DNA from: Mycobacterium sp.
GTDB taxonomy: Bacteria; Actinomycetota; Actinomycetes; Mycobacteriales; Mycobacteriaceae
Length of the DNA: 43,392 nucleotides
Direction: 5' to 3'
Assembly: GCA_025965895.1 (NCBI GenBank)
Contig: JAOPWC010000193.1
Coordinates: 1 to 43,392, forward strand
Shown here in pieces: positions 7,652-15,672 of this stretch (positions within the stretch are counted from its first letter, which is position 1; every line of letters starts with the position of its first letter). The position numbers were made by a program, and so were the translations under genes. The notes beneath the pieces were generated by a model, which saw only the letters and a list, made by a program, of their open reading frames with translations, had not been told where the DNA came from and made no database searches.

Positions 7652-8739
7652 CAGGCTCCCAACCCCAGAATTCGCGACGCGATGATGTTCTTCTGAATCT
7701 GCGACGTGCCGCCCATGACGCTCTGGGCGCGGCCGTACAGATAGGCGCTCAGCAGCTCGGGGTCGCGGGTACCGCCGAGGGCCAGGGCTGCATGCCCCAC
7801 CGACTGCTCCACCCACGTCATCAGCAGCTTGTCCAGCGATCCGGCGGGTCCGTGCGAGACACCGTCGAGTTGCTCGGACAGCCGCCGCCGCACGTGCAGG
7901 CGCAGCATCTCCGACTGCACCGCCGCCCAGGCCAGCTCCTCGGGCACGTCACTGTCGACGCGAGACGCCAACTGGCGCACCAGCTTTCCATATCGGGCGG
8001 TATAGCCGAGCGTCGACGGCTCGCGTTCGTGTCCCACGACCGTCATCGCGAGTGCCCAGCCCTCCCCCGGCGCGCCGACCATCTGATCGGCGGGGACGGT
8101 CGCGCCGTCGAAGAGCACCTGGCCGAATTCGGTCGTGACGCCGTTGATCATGCGCAGCGGCCGCTGCGCGACACCGGGCTGCTTCATCGAGATGACGAAC
8201 GCCGAAATTCCGCGGTGGCGGGGAACATCCGGGTCGGTCCGGGCCAACAGCAGACACCAGTCGGCGACGTCGGAGTAGCTCGTCCAGATCTTGTGGCCGT
8301 CGATGACATAGGTGTCGCCGCGACGGTTCGCGGTGGTTTTCAGCGACGCGAGATCCGATCCCGCCTCGGGTTCGCTGAAGCCCTGGCACCAGCGTTCGGT
8401 GCCGTTGATCATTCCCGGCAGGAACCGTTGCTGCAGCTCTCTGCTGCCATGCCGGCCCAAACCCACCACCAGATACCCCAGACTGGGCCGCGGCGGCGCC
8501 CCGGCTCGCGCCAGTTCCTCGTCGAGGATGACGTCATAGAGCGGCGCCAAATCGTGCCCGCCGTACTCGCGGGGCCATGACAGCCCGAAGAACCCGCCCT
8601 CATACAGTGCCTGGTGCCATTCGCCCTGGCGGCTCCAGTAGTCATCGCCCGACGTCGGAAAAGTCCCGGCCCGTTCGGCAAGCCACGCCCGCAGCCGCTC
8701 ACGGAACGCGGCCTCTTCGGGTGCATCACGAAAGTCCAA
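7651..8739 (-). CDS. Acyl-CoA dehydrogenase, larger subunit of a probable two-subunit enzyme
   Basis: 362 residues starting at TTG 8739, with AGGGAG seven bases upstream; M-D-F-R-D-A-P-E-E is a usual N-terminus for this group. FAD/substrate motifs: QGFSEPEAGSDLASL and, near the end, GGTSQIQKNII. The MCAD-type catalytic Glu (Y-E-G-T) is Gly here, but VGHEREPSTLG supplies a Glu at the place used by isovaleryl/long-chain dehydrogenases. The next gene upstream encodes a shorter dehydrogenase and overlaps it by 14 bases. This arrangement matches the alpha2-beta2 steroid side-chain dehydrogenases (ChsE type, FadE28-29) in which one subunit carries the base. It should introduce the alpha-beta double bond in a bulky acyl-CoA. 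Confidence 0.88.
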   Translation of the reverse strand: MDFRDAPEEAAFRERLRAWLAERAGTFPTSGDDYWSRQGEWHQALYEGGFFGLSWPREYGGHDLAPLYDVILDEELARAGAPPRPSLGYLVVGLGRHGSRELQQRFLPGMINGTERWCQGFSEPEAGSDLASLKTTANRRGDTYVIDGHKIWTSYSDVADWCLLLARTDPDVPRHRGISAFVISMKQPGVAQRPLRMINGVTTEFGQVLFDGATVPADQMVGAPGEGWALAMTVVGHEREPSTLGYTARYGKLVRQLASRVDSDVPEELAWAAVQSEMLRLHVRRRLSEQLDGVSHGPAGSLDKLLMTWVEQSVGHAALALGGTRDPELLSAYLYGRAQSVMGGTSQIQKNIIASRILGLGA

Positions 8740-9631
8740 TGTTGATCTCCCTCAACGTGACCGGCCACAACTCGGTAGACATCAGGGCCCGGCGCAGGAA
8801 CACGTGGGCCAGGCACTCCCAGGTGTTGCCGATGCCCCCGTGCACCTGGATCGCGGTCTCGCAGACCGTGCGTGCGGCGCGCGCGCAGTAGACCTTCGCG
8901 ATCCGCGCGGCCGCAACAGCGTCGGCGGGCGGGAGCTCGTCGACGGCCCACGCCGCGTGCCGCAGCACGCTCACCGACCCCTCGATCAGCGCCAGCGCCT
9001 CGGCCAGCAGATGGCCCACGGCCTGATACGAGCCGATCGCCTTACCGTACTGCTGGCGGATTTTCGCGTAGTCGCAGGCGAGCGCATGCGCGCCGCGGGC
9101 GGTGCCGACCAGATCGGCGGTGGTGATCACCAGTGCCAGCGCCAACCAGCGCTCGGCGAGGTCGGCGTCGAGCTCGGCGACCGGGTCCAGCTCTCCGAGC
9201 ACCTCGGCGGTCGTTCGGGTCAGATCCACGCCCGGAAGCGGATTTCCGACCTCGCCGGCGAGGATGCGGATGCCATCCAGGGCCAGCACCCGGTCGAATC
9301 CACGGGCGTCGACCGCCGTGCGGTCGAGCCCGATCGTCGACCGCGGCAGATCGACGTCCAGATGCCTGCTGAGGTCGTCGGCCAGCACCGCGCCGAGAAA
9401 CGCAACGTCGACCAGCCCACGCCCGAACTCTTCGGCGACGATGGCGACCTCAACGCCGGACGCGCCGTCGGAGCGCAGCGACCGCCAGCCAGTCACGTCG
9501 ATCGCCTTCTCCAACCGCACGATCCGCCCGTCGTCGGCGAGGTCGCGCACCGAACCCGGTCCCAGATCGTCGGCCAGCTTCGCCGCCGCGTCGCGCAGCT
9601 GCCGTTGTTCAGCGGTCAGACGGACATCCAT
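8726..9631 (-). CDS. Acyl-CoA dehydrogenase, short non-catalytic partner subunit
   Basis: 301 residues from ATG 9631, preceded by AAAGGAG. Clearly an acyl-CoA dehydrogenase by its C-terminal half (YAKIRQQYGKAIGSYQAVGH and QVHGGIGNTWE), but about 60-80 residues shorter than a stand-alone enzyme. The middle beta-domain is reduced, and I see neither a catalytic Glu nor the E-P-x-A-G-S-D flavin motif. Those features fit the partner subunit of a heterotetramer in which the flavin and active site are shared between chains. It lies between the ligase gene (23-base overlap) and the larger dehydrogenase gene (14-base overlap), so the pair is co-translated. Confidence 0.87.
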   Translation of the reverse strand: MDVRLTAEQRQLRDAAAKLADDLGPGSVRDLADDGRIVRLEKAIDVTGWRSLRSDGASGVEVAIVAEEFGRGLVDVAFLGAVLADDLSRHLDVDLPRSTIGLDRTAVDARGFDRVLALDGIRILAGEVGNPLPGVDLTRTTAEVLGELDPVAELDADLAERWLALALVITTADLVGTARGAHALACDYAKIRQQYGKAIGSYQAVGHLLAEALALIEGSVSVLRHAAWAVDELPPADAVAAARIAKVYCARAARTVCETAIQVHGGIGNTWECLAHVFLRRALMSTELWPVTLREINIGLS

Positions 9632-11060
9632 GGCGCTCCTTTAACACTCGGCGCAACACCTTGCCGGAGGGCAGGCGGGGAATCTCGGGCACGAACAGCA
9701 CCCGGCTGGGACACTTGTAGGAGGCCAGCCGCTCGCCGACCAGCGTGGTGAGCTCGGCGGCATCCACCGGACCGCTGGCCGCGACCGCGGCGATCACCGC
9801 TTCCCCGTTGGCTGCGTCGGGAACCCCGAACACGGCGCAGTCGCGCACCGCGGGATGGCCGTACAGGACGGTCTCGACTTCGACAGGCGCGACCTGAAAC
9901 CCGCGCACCTTGATCATCTCTTTCGACCGGTCGGTGATACGTAACCAGCCATCGCCGTCGAGGCAGCCGACGTCGCCGGTGCGGTACCAGCCGTCACAGA
10001 ACGCGTCCGCATTGGACTCGGTCGGCAGGTAACCGGCCATCACCGAAGCCGACCGCGCCTGAATCTCACCGACCTCGCCGCGGCCGACGGGCTCACCGGT
10101 CTCTAGCGACACGACCCGCAGCTGCACACCAGGCACCGGATGCCCGGCACTGTCGAGTCGTCCCCCGTCGAGCGGATGGCAGGCGATGACGGGCAGTTCA
10201 GTGGTGCCGTACGCCGCGAGCCAGCCGACCCCGGTGCGCTCGGTGACGAGGTCGGCGACGCTGGGCGTCACGGGAGTGGCGCACCACATGATGTAGCGCA
10301 GCGACGACAGGTCATATGACTCGAGTTTCGGGTGAGCGGCGATCGCCAACGCAATGGGCGCGACAGCCATCTCGATAGTGATTCCGTCGGCGCGGATGTG
10401 GTGCAACATCGCATCGATGTCGAACCGGCGATGCAGCCGCACCCACCCGCCCGTCTCCAGCGCCGTGACCAGGTTGAGCAGGCCGAGGATGTGCGAGGGC
10501 GGCGTCACGATCTGCATGCGGTCGCGTGCCGTCATGCCCAGCGCCCTACGCCACTGCCGGACCGCGGTATGGAACGCCCCTTGCGTGTGTCGGACCGCCT
10601 TGGGCATCCCGGTCGTGCCTGAACTGAAGACCAACAACGCATCGCGTGCCGGGTCGGGTGAGCTGAACGCACCGTTGCCGGGCGTGATCGGCTCGTCGAG
10701 ATCCAGCATCGGCATCGCCCCGGCCAGCACAGGATGGTCGCCGACCGCGTGCGCCGGGTCAGTGACCGCCAGCGCGTGGTCAACCTCGCTGCGCTTCCAT
10801 GCCGAGCTCATCAACACGACCGTGGCCCCCAGCCCCCAGACCGCGTGCAGTGCCACCACGAATTCGGGCCGGTTCGACGACATCAGCGCCACCCGCTGCC
10901 CCGGCTTCACCCCGCGGCGGTGCAGCGTGGCGGCCAGCCCGTCGGCCAACGCATCGAGCTGCGGCAGCGTGTACTGCCGCTCCTCGAAGGCGAGCGCGGG
11001 CGGCGCGGTCATGCCTGACTCCGGCCGAGCACCAGCACCCCTTTCCGACACGTTGCGCAC
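9609..11060 (-). CDS. Acyl-CoA ligase of the ANL (AMP-forming) superfamily
   Basis: Up to 483 residues. AMP-binding motif LLVFSSGTTGMPKAVRH, A5 region AAYGTTELP, A7/A8 region WYRTGDVGCLDGDGWLRITDRSKEMIKVRGFQV, and the catalytic Lys in LPSGKVLRR close to the C-terminus. It should activate a carboxylic acid to its CoA thioester and thus open the pathway. The start is uncertain: GTG 11060 keeps a normal-length N-terminus but has a poor ribosome site, while ATG 11012 has CGGAG seven bases upstream but leaves only six residues before the first conserved strand. First gene of a four-gene operon; the perfect operator lies 28 bases upstream of GTG 11060. Confidence 0.88.
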   Translation of the reverse strand: MRNVSERGAGARPESGMTAPPALAFEERQYTLPQLDALADGLAATLHRRGVKPGQRVALMSSNRPEFVVALHAVWGLGATVVLMSSAWKRSEVDHALAVTDPAHAVGDHPVLAGAMPMLDLDEPITPGNGAFSSPDPARDALLVFSSGTTGMPKAVRHTQGAFHTAVRQWRRALGMTARDRMQIVTPPSHILGLLNLVTALETGGWVRLHRRFDIDAMLHHIRADGITIEMAVAPIALAIAAHPKLESYDLSSLRYIMWCATPVTPSVADLVTERTGVGWLAAYGTTELPVIACHPLDGGRLDSAGHPVPGVQLRVVSLETGEPVGRGEVGEIQARSASVMAGYLPTESNADAFCDGWYRTGDVGCLDGDGWLRITDRSKEMIKVRGFQVAPVEVETVLYGHPAVRDCAVFGVPDAANGEAVIAAVAASGPVDAAELTTLVGERLASYKCPSRVLFVPEIPRLPSGKVLRRVLKERHGCPSDR

Positions 11061-11087
11061 CGTCTTGAGAAGACCCTATCCTATAGA

Positions 11088-11102
11088 GAGAATAGTATTC
11101 TC
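11088..11102. promoter_or_regulatory. Perfect palindromic operator GAGAAT-AGT-ATTCTC
   Basis: Perfect 6-3-6 inverted repeat between the divergent acyl-CoA ligase operon (-) and the ferredoxin gene (+). Same half-sites and spacing as 5297-5311. The AT-rich sequence TATCCTATAG next to it (11077-11086) could be a -10 region that the bound regulator would cover. Confidence 0.75.
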
Positions 11103-11139
11103 ACATAAGCAGAATCAACCTGTCCGAAGGAGACGTCGA

Positions 11140-11463
11140 ATGACCAGCCACGAGACCCACTCGCCTGCGGCGGCCGGACGCCGCGAGCTCGAGGGAACCG
11201 TGACGATCGTGCTCGACCGCAGAAAGGTGTCAGTCCCGCGGGTGGCGAACGAAACGCTGCTGGAAAGCGCCCGGCGCGCGGGTCTCACCCCACCGTTTTC
11301 CTGCGAGGCGGGCAACTGCGCGACGTGCATGGCCAGGCTGACCGAGGGCACGGCCACCATGCGGGTCAATGACGCGCTGACCGACGAAGACATCGCCGAC
11401 GGCTACATCCTCACCTGTCAGGGCGTACCCGACACCCCGTCGGTGACGGTCGTGTACGAGTGA
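11140..11463 (+). CDS. Plant-type [2Fe-2S] ferredoxin
   Basis: 107 residues from ATG 11140, with GAAGGAG upstream. The cluster ligands are C-E-A-G-N-C-A-T-C (CX4CX2C) near residues 53-61 and a fourth Cys in ILTCQGVP about 30 residues on. The domain resembles the C-terminal ferredoxin domain of KshB-type reductases but stands alone, after about 20 extra N-terminal residues. It should pass single electrons to an oxygenase or other redox partner. No reductase and no intact oxygenase are encoded nearby; the closest candidate partner is the truncated Rieske oxygenase at 19908. Transcribed divergently from the ligase operon across the operator. Its 3' end overlaps the convergent CoA-transferase gene by 46 bases. 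Confidence 0.88.
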   Translation: MTSHETHSPAAAGRRELEGTVTIVLDRRKVSVPRVANETLLESARRAGLTPPFSCEAGNCATCMARLTEGTATMRVNDALTDEDIADGYILTCQGVPDTPSVTVVYE

Positions 11464-12533
11464 GCGAACTGGTCACCGTGTTCGTTCAGCCGCGGCGGCG
11501 GCCGGTAATCGGGCTCGTATCCGCCGACACGGATGGGGTTGCCGACCAAGCGGAAGTCGCCGGCGGTCACAATCGCGTCAGGTGTCGCATCGAGTGCCTC
11601 GGGCAGGGTCCGCACCGCTGCCGCCGGTATGCCCAGCGAACGTAACCGGGATTCCCAGCTCTTCGCACTGTCGGCCGCCAACGCCACGGACACTACCGCC
11701 AGAACCTCTTCACGGCGCGCCACCCGCTCGGCCATCGTCCCGAAACCGTCGATATTCGCCTCGGCGGCAAAGGCTTCCCAGAACGCGTCATGAGTGATGA
11801 ACAGGGCCAGATAGCCGTCTTTCGTGGGAAACAGCTGCGCCGGAACATAGTACGAATGAGCGCCGAAGGGCAGCCGGCGCGGCTCAGTTCCGTCGTTGAG
11901 GTAGGCGGATGCGCGGTAGTTCAGCTGAGACAACATCACGTCACGCAGCGACACCTCCACCTGAGCCCCACGGCCCGAGATGATCTGCGCCAACAGGCCG
12001 AGCGCGGCGGCCAGGCCGGTCGAGTTGTCGACAGATGAGTAGCCGGGCAGCGTGGGCGGGCCGCCAGGATCCCCGGTCAGTGCGGCGATACCCGTAGCGG
12101 CCTGGATCACATAGTCGAAGGCCGGATCGTCACCGCCGTCCAACCCGAACCCCGTCATCGCGACGCAGACGATCCTGTCGTTGAAGCGGCGCAACGCCTT
12201 GTAAGTGAGGCCGAGCCGGTGAATCGCCGAGGGTTTGAGATTGACCAGCAACGCGTGTGACTGGGTGACCAGTTCGCCCAGCCGTCGCTGGCCGGTTTCG
12301 GAAGCCAGGTCCAGCGCGACGCTGCGCTTGCCCCGGTTGAGGCTGGCGAAGTAGCTGGGACCGACCCGCCGCGAGATCTCACCGCCTGGCGGCTCGATTT
12401 TGACGACCTCCGCGCCGAGGTCGGCCAGCATCATGGTCGCGTATGGGCCGGCCAGCATCGTTCCGACCTCGATGATCCTGATGCCGGCGAGCGGCCCTCC
12501 GGAGGGCTGGGCCGGAGAATAGGCAGGGGTCAT
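11418..12533 (-). CDS. Family III CoA-transferase (CaiB/BaiF)
   Basis: 371 residues. N-terminal GIRIIEVGTMLAGPYATMML and the CoA-binding region GADVVKIEPPGG-like sequence (here GAEVVKIEPPGG) are typical. The catalytic Asp, which forms the acyl-anhydride intermediate, is the D in YSSVDNSTG. It transfers CoA between a donor acyl-CoA and a free acid, or racemises or isomerises an acyl-CoA. It is the last gene of the mutase operon and overlaps the LLM gene by ATGA. With the ligase at 9609 the island has two ways to make CoA thioesters, which may reflect separate acid substrates or CoA recycling between intermediates. Confidence 0.9.
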   Translation of the reverse strand: MTPAYSPAQPSGGPLAGIRIIEVGTMLAGPYATMMLADLGAEVVKIEPPGGEISRRVGPSYFASLNRGKRSVALDLASETGQRRLGELVTQSHALLVNLKPSAIHRLGLTYKALRRFNDRIVCVAMTGFGLDGGDDPAFDYVIQAATGIAALTGDPGGPPTLPGYSSVDNSTGLAAALGLLAQIISGRGAQVEVSLRDVMLSQLNYRASAYLNDGTEPRRLPFGAHSYYVPAQLFPTKDGYLALFITHDAFWEAFAAEANIDGFGTMAERVARREEVLAVVSVALAADSAKSWESRLRSLGIPAAAVRTLPEALDATPDAIVTAGDFRLVGNPIRVGGYEPDYRPPPRLNEHGDQFAHSYTTVTDGVSGTP

Positions 12534-13486
12534 CGCACTTCCGCGGCAAGCTCGGCCACCACTTCCCGGGTGCGGCGCTTCGAGGCGATCAGCTCGTCGC
12601 GGTTGTCGCCGATCGGCAACAGCCGCAACGACAGATCGGTGACCCCGGCGTCGGCGAAGCGGCGGAACCGCGCGAGGATGGCTTCCTCGTCACCGGCCGC
12701 ACACATCCCGCCGACATCCTTGGCGTCGCCGCGGTCAAGCAGCCGCTGGTAGTTGGGCGAGTATTCGGCTTCCCCGAGGATCCGGTTGGCGCGCTCTCGC
12801 GCCGCGTCGACTTGCGATGGCGCGCAGAAGCATACCGGGATGCCGGCGACGACGCGCGGGGCGGGGCGACCGGCGTTGTCGGCGGCCTTGGTGATCCGGG
12901 GCACGACGTGCTCGCCGACTGCGCGTTCATCGGCCATCCACAGCACGGTGCCGTCGGTGCGTTCACCGGCCAGTGTCAGCATCACCGGTCCCAGCGCGGC
13001 GATCAGCACCGGCAGCGGCGCAACCGGGCCCAGATCAAGCGGATTATGCACGGTGAACGTCTCGTTCTCCACATCCACCGGCCCTGGCCCGCTCAGCGCG
13101 GCGTTGAGCACCTGCAGGTAGTCGCGGGTGTAGGCGGCAGGCCGCTCGTAGGGCAGGCCGAGCATGTCACCGACGATCCAGTGGTGCGACGGGCCCACCC
13201 CGAGCGCGAGCCTGCCCCCGGTGACGGCGTGCGCCGACAACGCCTGGCGCGCCAACGCGATCGGATGCTGTGCCTGCAGCGGCACGACCGCGGTGCCCAG
13301 TTCGATGCGCGTCGTCCGCGAGCCCATCAGGGCAACCGCGAGCATCGCATCGAAATCGCCCGGGATCTGCGGGATCCACGCCGTGTCCATGCCGGCCGCT
13401 TCGGCCCACTGGATGTCGTCGAGCAGGCCCTTTGGCTTGCGGGCCGTATCGCGGCGCTCGGGCCCGATCATTACTCCGACGCGCAC
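12530..13486 (-). CDS. LLM-class, probably F420-dependent oxidoreductase
   Basis: 318 residues from GTG 13486, with GGAGG four bases before it. Luciferase-like TIM barrel: MRVGVMIGPE at the N-terminus, GTAVVPLQAQHPIALARQA, GRLALGVGPSHHWIVGDMLGL and LPVLIAALGPVMLTLAGE are the usual family blocks. In mycobacteria this branch generally uses F420 to oxidise alcohols or reduce C=C or C=O bonds. It sits inside the mutase operon, overlapping the B12-subunit gene by 16 bases and the CoA-transferase gene by 4, so a redox step on the same carbon skeleton is likely. FMN use cannot be excluded. Confidence 0.87.
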   Translation of the reverse strand: MRVGVMIGPERRDTARKPKGLLDDIQWAEAAGMDTAWIPQIPGDFDAMLAVALMGSRTTRIELGTAVVPLQAQHPIALARQALSAHAVTGGRLALGVGPSHHWIVGDMLGLPYERPAAYTRDYLQVLNAALSGPGPVDVENETFTVHNPLDLGPVAPLPVLIAALGPVMLTLAGERTDGTVLWMADERAVGEHVVPRITKAADNAGRPAPRVVAGIPVCFCAPSQVDAARERANRILGEAEYSPNYQRLLDRGDAKDVGGMCAAGDEEAILARFRRFADAGVTDLSLRLLPIGDNRDELIASKRRTREVVAELAAEVR

Positions 13487-13887
13487 GGTTCCTCCACGGA
13501 TGGCGATGTCAGCACACGGATTTCGCGCACCAGAACGTCAAGCGGTGTGCCGGTGGGAAACACGGCGGCCACGCCGGCCGACAGCAGTTTGGGCACATCG
13601 GGCTGCGGTATCGTGCCACCCACCACCACGGCGATGTCCCCGGCGTCGGCTGCCCGCAACGCCTCCACCACGCGTGTCGTCAACGCGATGTGCGCGCCGG
13701 ACAGGATGCTCAGCCCCACCACCGCGACGTCTTCCTGCAGCGCTATCGACACGATGTCTTCGATGCGCTGGCGGATGCCGGTGTAGATGACTTCGAAGCC
13801 CGCATCGCGCAACGTGCGGGCGACGATCTTGGCGCCGCGGTCGTGGCCGTCAAGGCCCGGCTTGGCCACGAGAATTCGGGCTGCCAT
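13471..13887 (-). CDS. B12-binding small subunit of an acyl-CoA mutase
   Basis: 138 residues. The N-terminus AARILVAKPGLDGHDRGAK contains D-x-H-x-x-G, whose His replaces the lower cobalamin ligand in base-off/His-on mutases. LSILSGAH and VVGGTIPQPD are the further cobalamin-contact segments. The length equals that of the separate B12 subunits of isobutyryl-CoA and 2-hydroxyisobutyryl-CoA mutases. In ordinary methylmalonyl-CoA mutase this domain is fused to the large chain. It follows the large-subunit gene with a one-base gap and overlaps the LLM gene. Confidence 0.92.
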   Translation of the reverse strand: MAARILVAKPGLDGHDRGAKIVARTLRDAGFEVIYTGIRQRIEDIVSIALQEDVAVVGLSILSGAHIALTTRVVEALRAADAGDIAVVVGGTIPQPDVPKLLSAGVAAVFPTGTPLDVLVREIRVLTSPSVEEPCASE

Positions 13888-13888
13888 G

Positions 13889-15478
13889 TCAGAACACCAC
13901 CGGTTGCTGGAATTCGCCCCACACCGCCTTGAGAGCGGAGACCATCTCCCCCACGGTGCAGTAGTTGGTGGCGCACTCGATCAGCGCGTGCATCAGGTTG
14001 TCCTTGCCTTCAGCACGGGCTTCCGCGGCCCGCGACAGGGCGGCAAGACTGGCCCCAACGGCCGACCCGTCGCGCTCCGCCTTGACTTTGGCCAGCCGTT
14101 TCAGCTGAAGGTCGCGGCCCTCGGCGTCGAGTTCATATGTGGAAATCTCAGGTGGTGGCTCCGGTGTGACGAACCGATTCACCCCGACGACCGGCCGCGT
14201 GCCGTCCTCGATCTCCTGATGAATACGGAAGGCCTCGTCGGCAATCAGGCCCTGCAGGTAGCCATCCTCGATGGCGCGCACCATTCCGCCGTGCTTTTCC
14301 AGGTCGGCCATGATCTCGATGATCTTGGCCTCGGTCGCGTCGGTGAGCGCCTCGACGAAATATGAGCCGCCCAGCGGATCGGCTACCGTCGCGACGCCCG
14401 TCTCGTAGGCCACGATCTGCTGGGTCCGCAGCGCCAGCGTCGCCGACTCCGCACTGGGCAGGGCGAACGGCTCGTCCCATGCGGCGGTGAACATCGATTG
14501 CACGCCGCCAAGCACCGAGGCTAACGCCTCATAGGCGACCCGCACAAGATTGTTCTGCGCTTGGGGCGCGTAGAGCGACGCGCCGCCGGAGACGCAGCCG
14601 AAGCGGAACATCGAGGCCTTGTCGGTGCTCGCCCCGTAGCGTTCACGCACGATCGTCGCCCAGCGGCGGCGACCCGCGCGGTACTTGGCGATCTCCTCGA
14701 AGAAGTCGCCGTGGGTGTAGAAGAAGAAGGAGATCTGAGGGGCGAACTCGTCGATGGCCATCCGGCCGCGCTCCACCACGGTGTCGCAGTAGGTGACCCC
14801 GTCGGCGAGGGTGAACGCCATCTCCTGTACCGCGTTGGCCCCTGCGTCGCGAAAGTGCGCGCCGGCCACCGAGATCGCGTTGAATTTGGGCACCTCAGCC
14901 GCGCAGAACTCGATGGTGTCTGCGATCAAACGCAGCGAGGGCTCCGGCGGCCAGATCCATGTCCCCCGGGATGCGTATTCCTTCAGAATGTCGTTCTGGA
15001 TCGTCCCGGTGAGCTTGGCCCGCGGCACCCCGTTGCGCTCCGCGGCCGCCACGTAGAAGGCCAGCAGGATCGCCGCGGTCCCGTTGATCGTGAAGCTGGT
15101 GCTGATCTTGTCCAGCGGGATGCCGTCGAACAGGATCTCCGCGTCGGCCAGGGTGTCCACCGCCACGCCGACCCGGCCGACCTCCTCGCCCACGTCGGGA
15201 TCGTCGGAGTCGAAGCCGCATTGGGTCGGCAGGTCCAGCGCGACCGACAGCCCGGTGCCGCCCTGTTCCAGCAGGTAGCGGTAGCGCCGGTTGGACTCCT
15301 CGGCGGTGCCGAACCCGGAGTACTGGCGAAAAGTCCACAGCTTGCCGCGGTAGCCGCTGGCAAAGTTCCCGCGGGTGAACGGAAAGCTGCCCGGCGCGGG
15401 CGGCTCACCGCTGCGATCCTCCGGGCCATAGACCGGCTTGAGCGGAATACCGGACGGGGTCTGGCGTGCATTATCCAT
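13889..15478 (-). CDS. Large subunit of a split adenosylcobalamin-dependent acyl-CoA mutase
   Basis: 529 residues from ATG 15478. The substrate-binding TIM barrel is complete (TFRQYSGFGTAEESN, DGIPLDKISTSFTINGTA, TGTIQNDILKEY, DEFAPQISFFF) and the B12 domain is encoded separately. Compared with methylmalonyl-CoA mutase, the Tyr89-like Tyr (R-Q-Y-S-G-F) and Arg207-like Arg (A-S-R-G-T) are kept. The residue before the catalytic His is Ala (G-A-H-F-R) where the reference has Tyr (G-Y-H). Isobutyryl-CoA mutases have Phe and Gln at the first two places. This suggests a carboxylated or otherwise polar but bulkier substrate. The ribosome site is poor. First gene of a four-gene operon; a degenerate operator lies 27 bases upstream. 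Confidence 0.9.
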   Translation of the reverse strand: MDNARQTPSGIPLKPVYGPEDRSGEPPAPGSFPFTRGNFASGYRGKLWTFRQYSGFGTAEESNRRYRYLLEQGGTGLSVALDLPTQCGFDSDDPDVGEEVGRVGVAVDTLADAEILFDGIPLDKISTSFTINGTAAILLAFYVAAAERNGVPRAKLTGTIQNDILKEYASRGTWIWPPEPSLRLIADTIEFCAAEVPKFNAISVAGAHFRDAGANAVQEMAFTLADGVTYCDTVVERGRMAIDEFAPQISFFFYTHGDFFEEIAKYRAGRRRWATIVRERYGASTDKASMFRFGCVSGGASLYAPQAQNNLVRVAYEALASVLGGVQSMFTAAWDEPFALPSAESATLALRTQQIVAYETGVATVADPLGGSYFVEALTDATEAKIIEIMADLEKHGGMVRAIEDGYLQGLIADEAFRIHQEIEDGTRPVVGVNRFVTPEPPPEISTYELDAEGRDLQLKRLAKVKAERDGSAVGASLAALSRAAEARAEGKDNLMHALIECATNYCTVGEMVSALKAVWGEFQQPVVF

Positions 15479-15504
15479 CAGTGGATAACGTACTTGCAAA
15501 AAAA

Positions 15505-15519
15505 GAGAATGCCAATACC
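15505..15519. promoter_or_regulatory. Degenerate copy of the GAGAAT-N3-ATTCTC operator
   Basis: GAGAAT-GCC-AATACC: one perfect half-site, with the second matching 3 of 6. It lies between the divergent mutase (-) and MaoC (+) operons, 27 bases upstream of the mutase start, preceded by a run of seven A. Its position repeats that of the perfect sites. Confidence 0.45.
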
Positions 15520-15672
15520 ATCTGTTGCGACACCGCACGGAGGAGAATGCCCCGGGCACGCCCGCATCGGCTTGGCCATCCCCGCCGCGCAAATCGACCA
15601 CTCTCCGATGTCGCCATATGAGGCTGTTGAACAATCGCACTACCCAGGGACTCGAGCCGGAGAGGCGATGTG

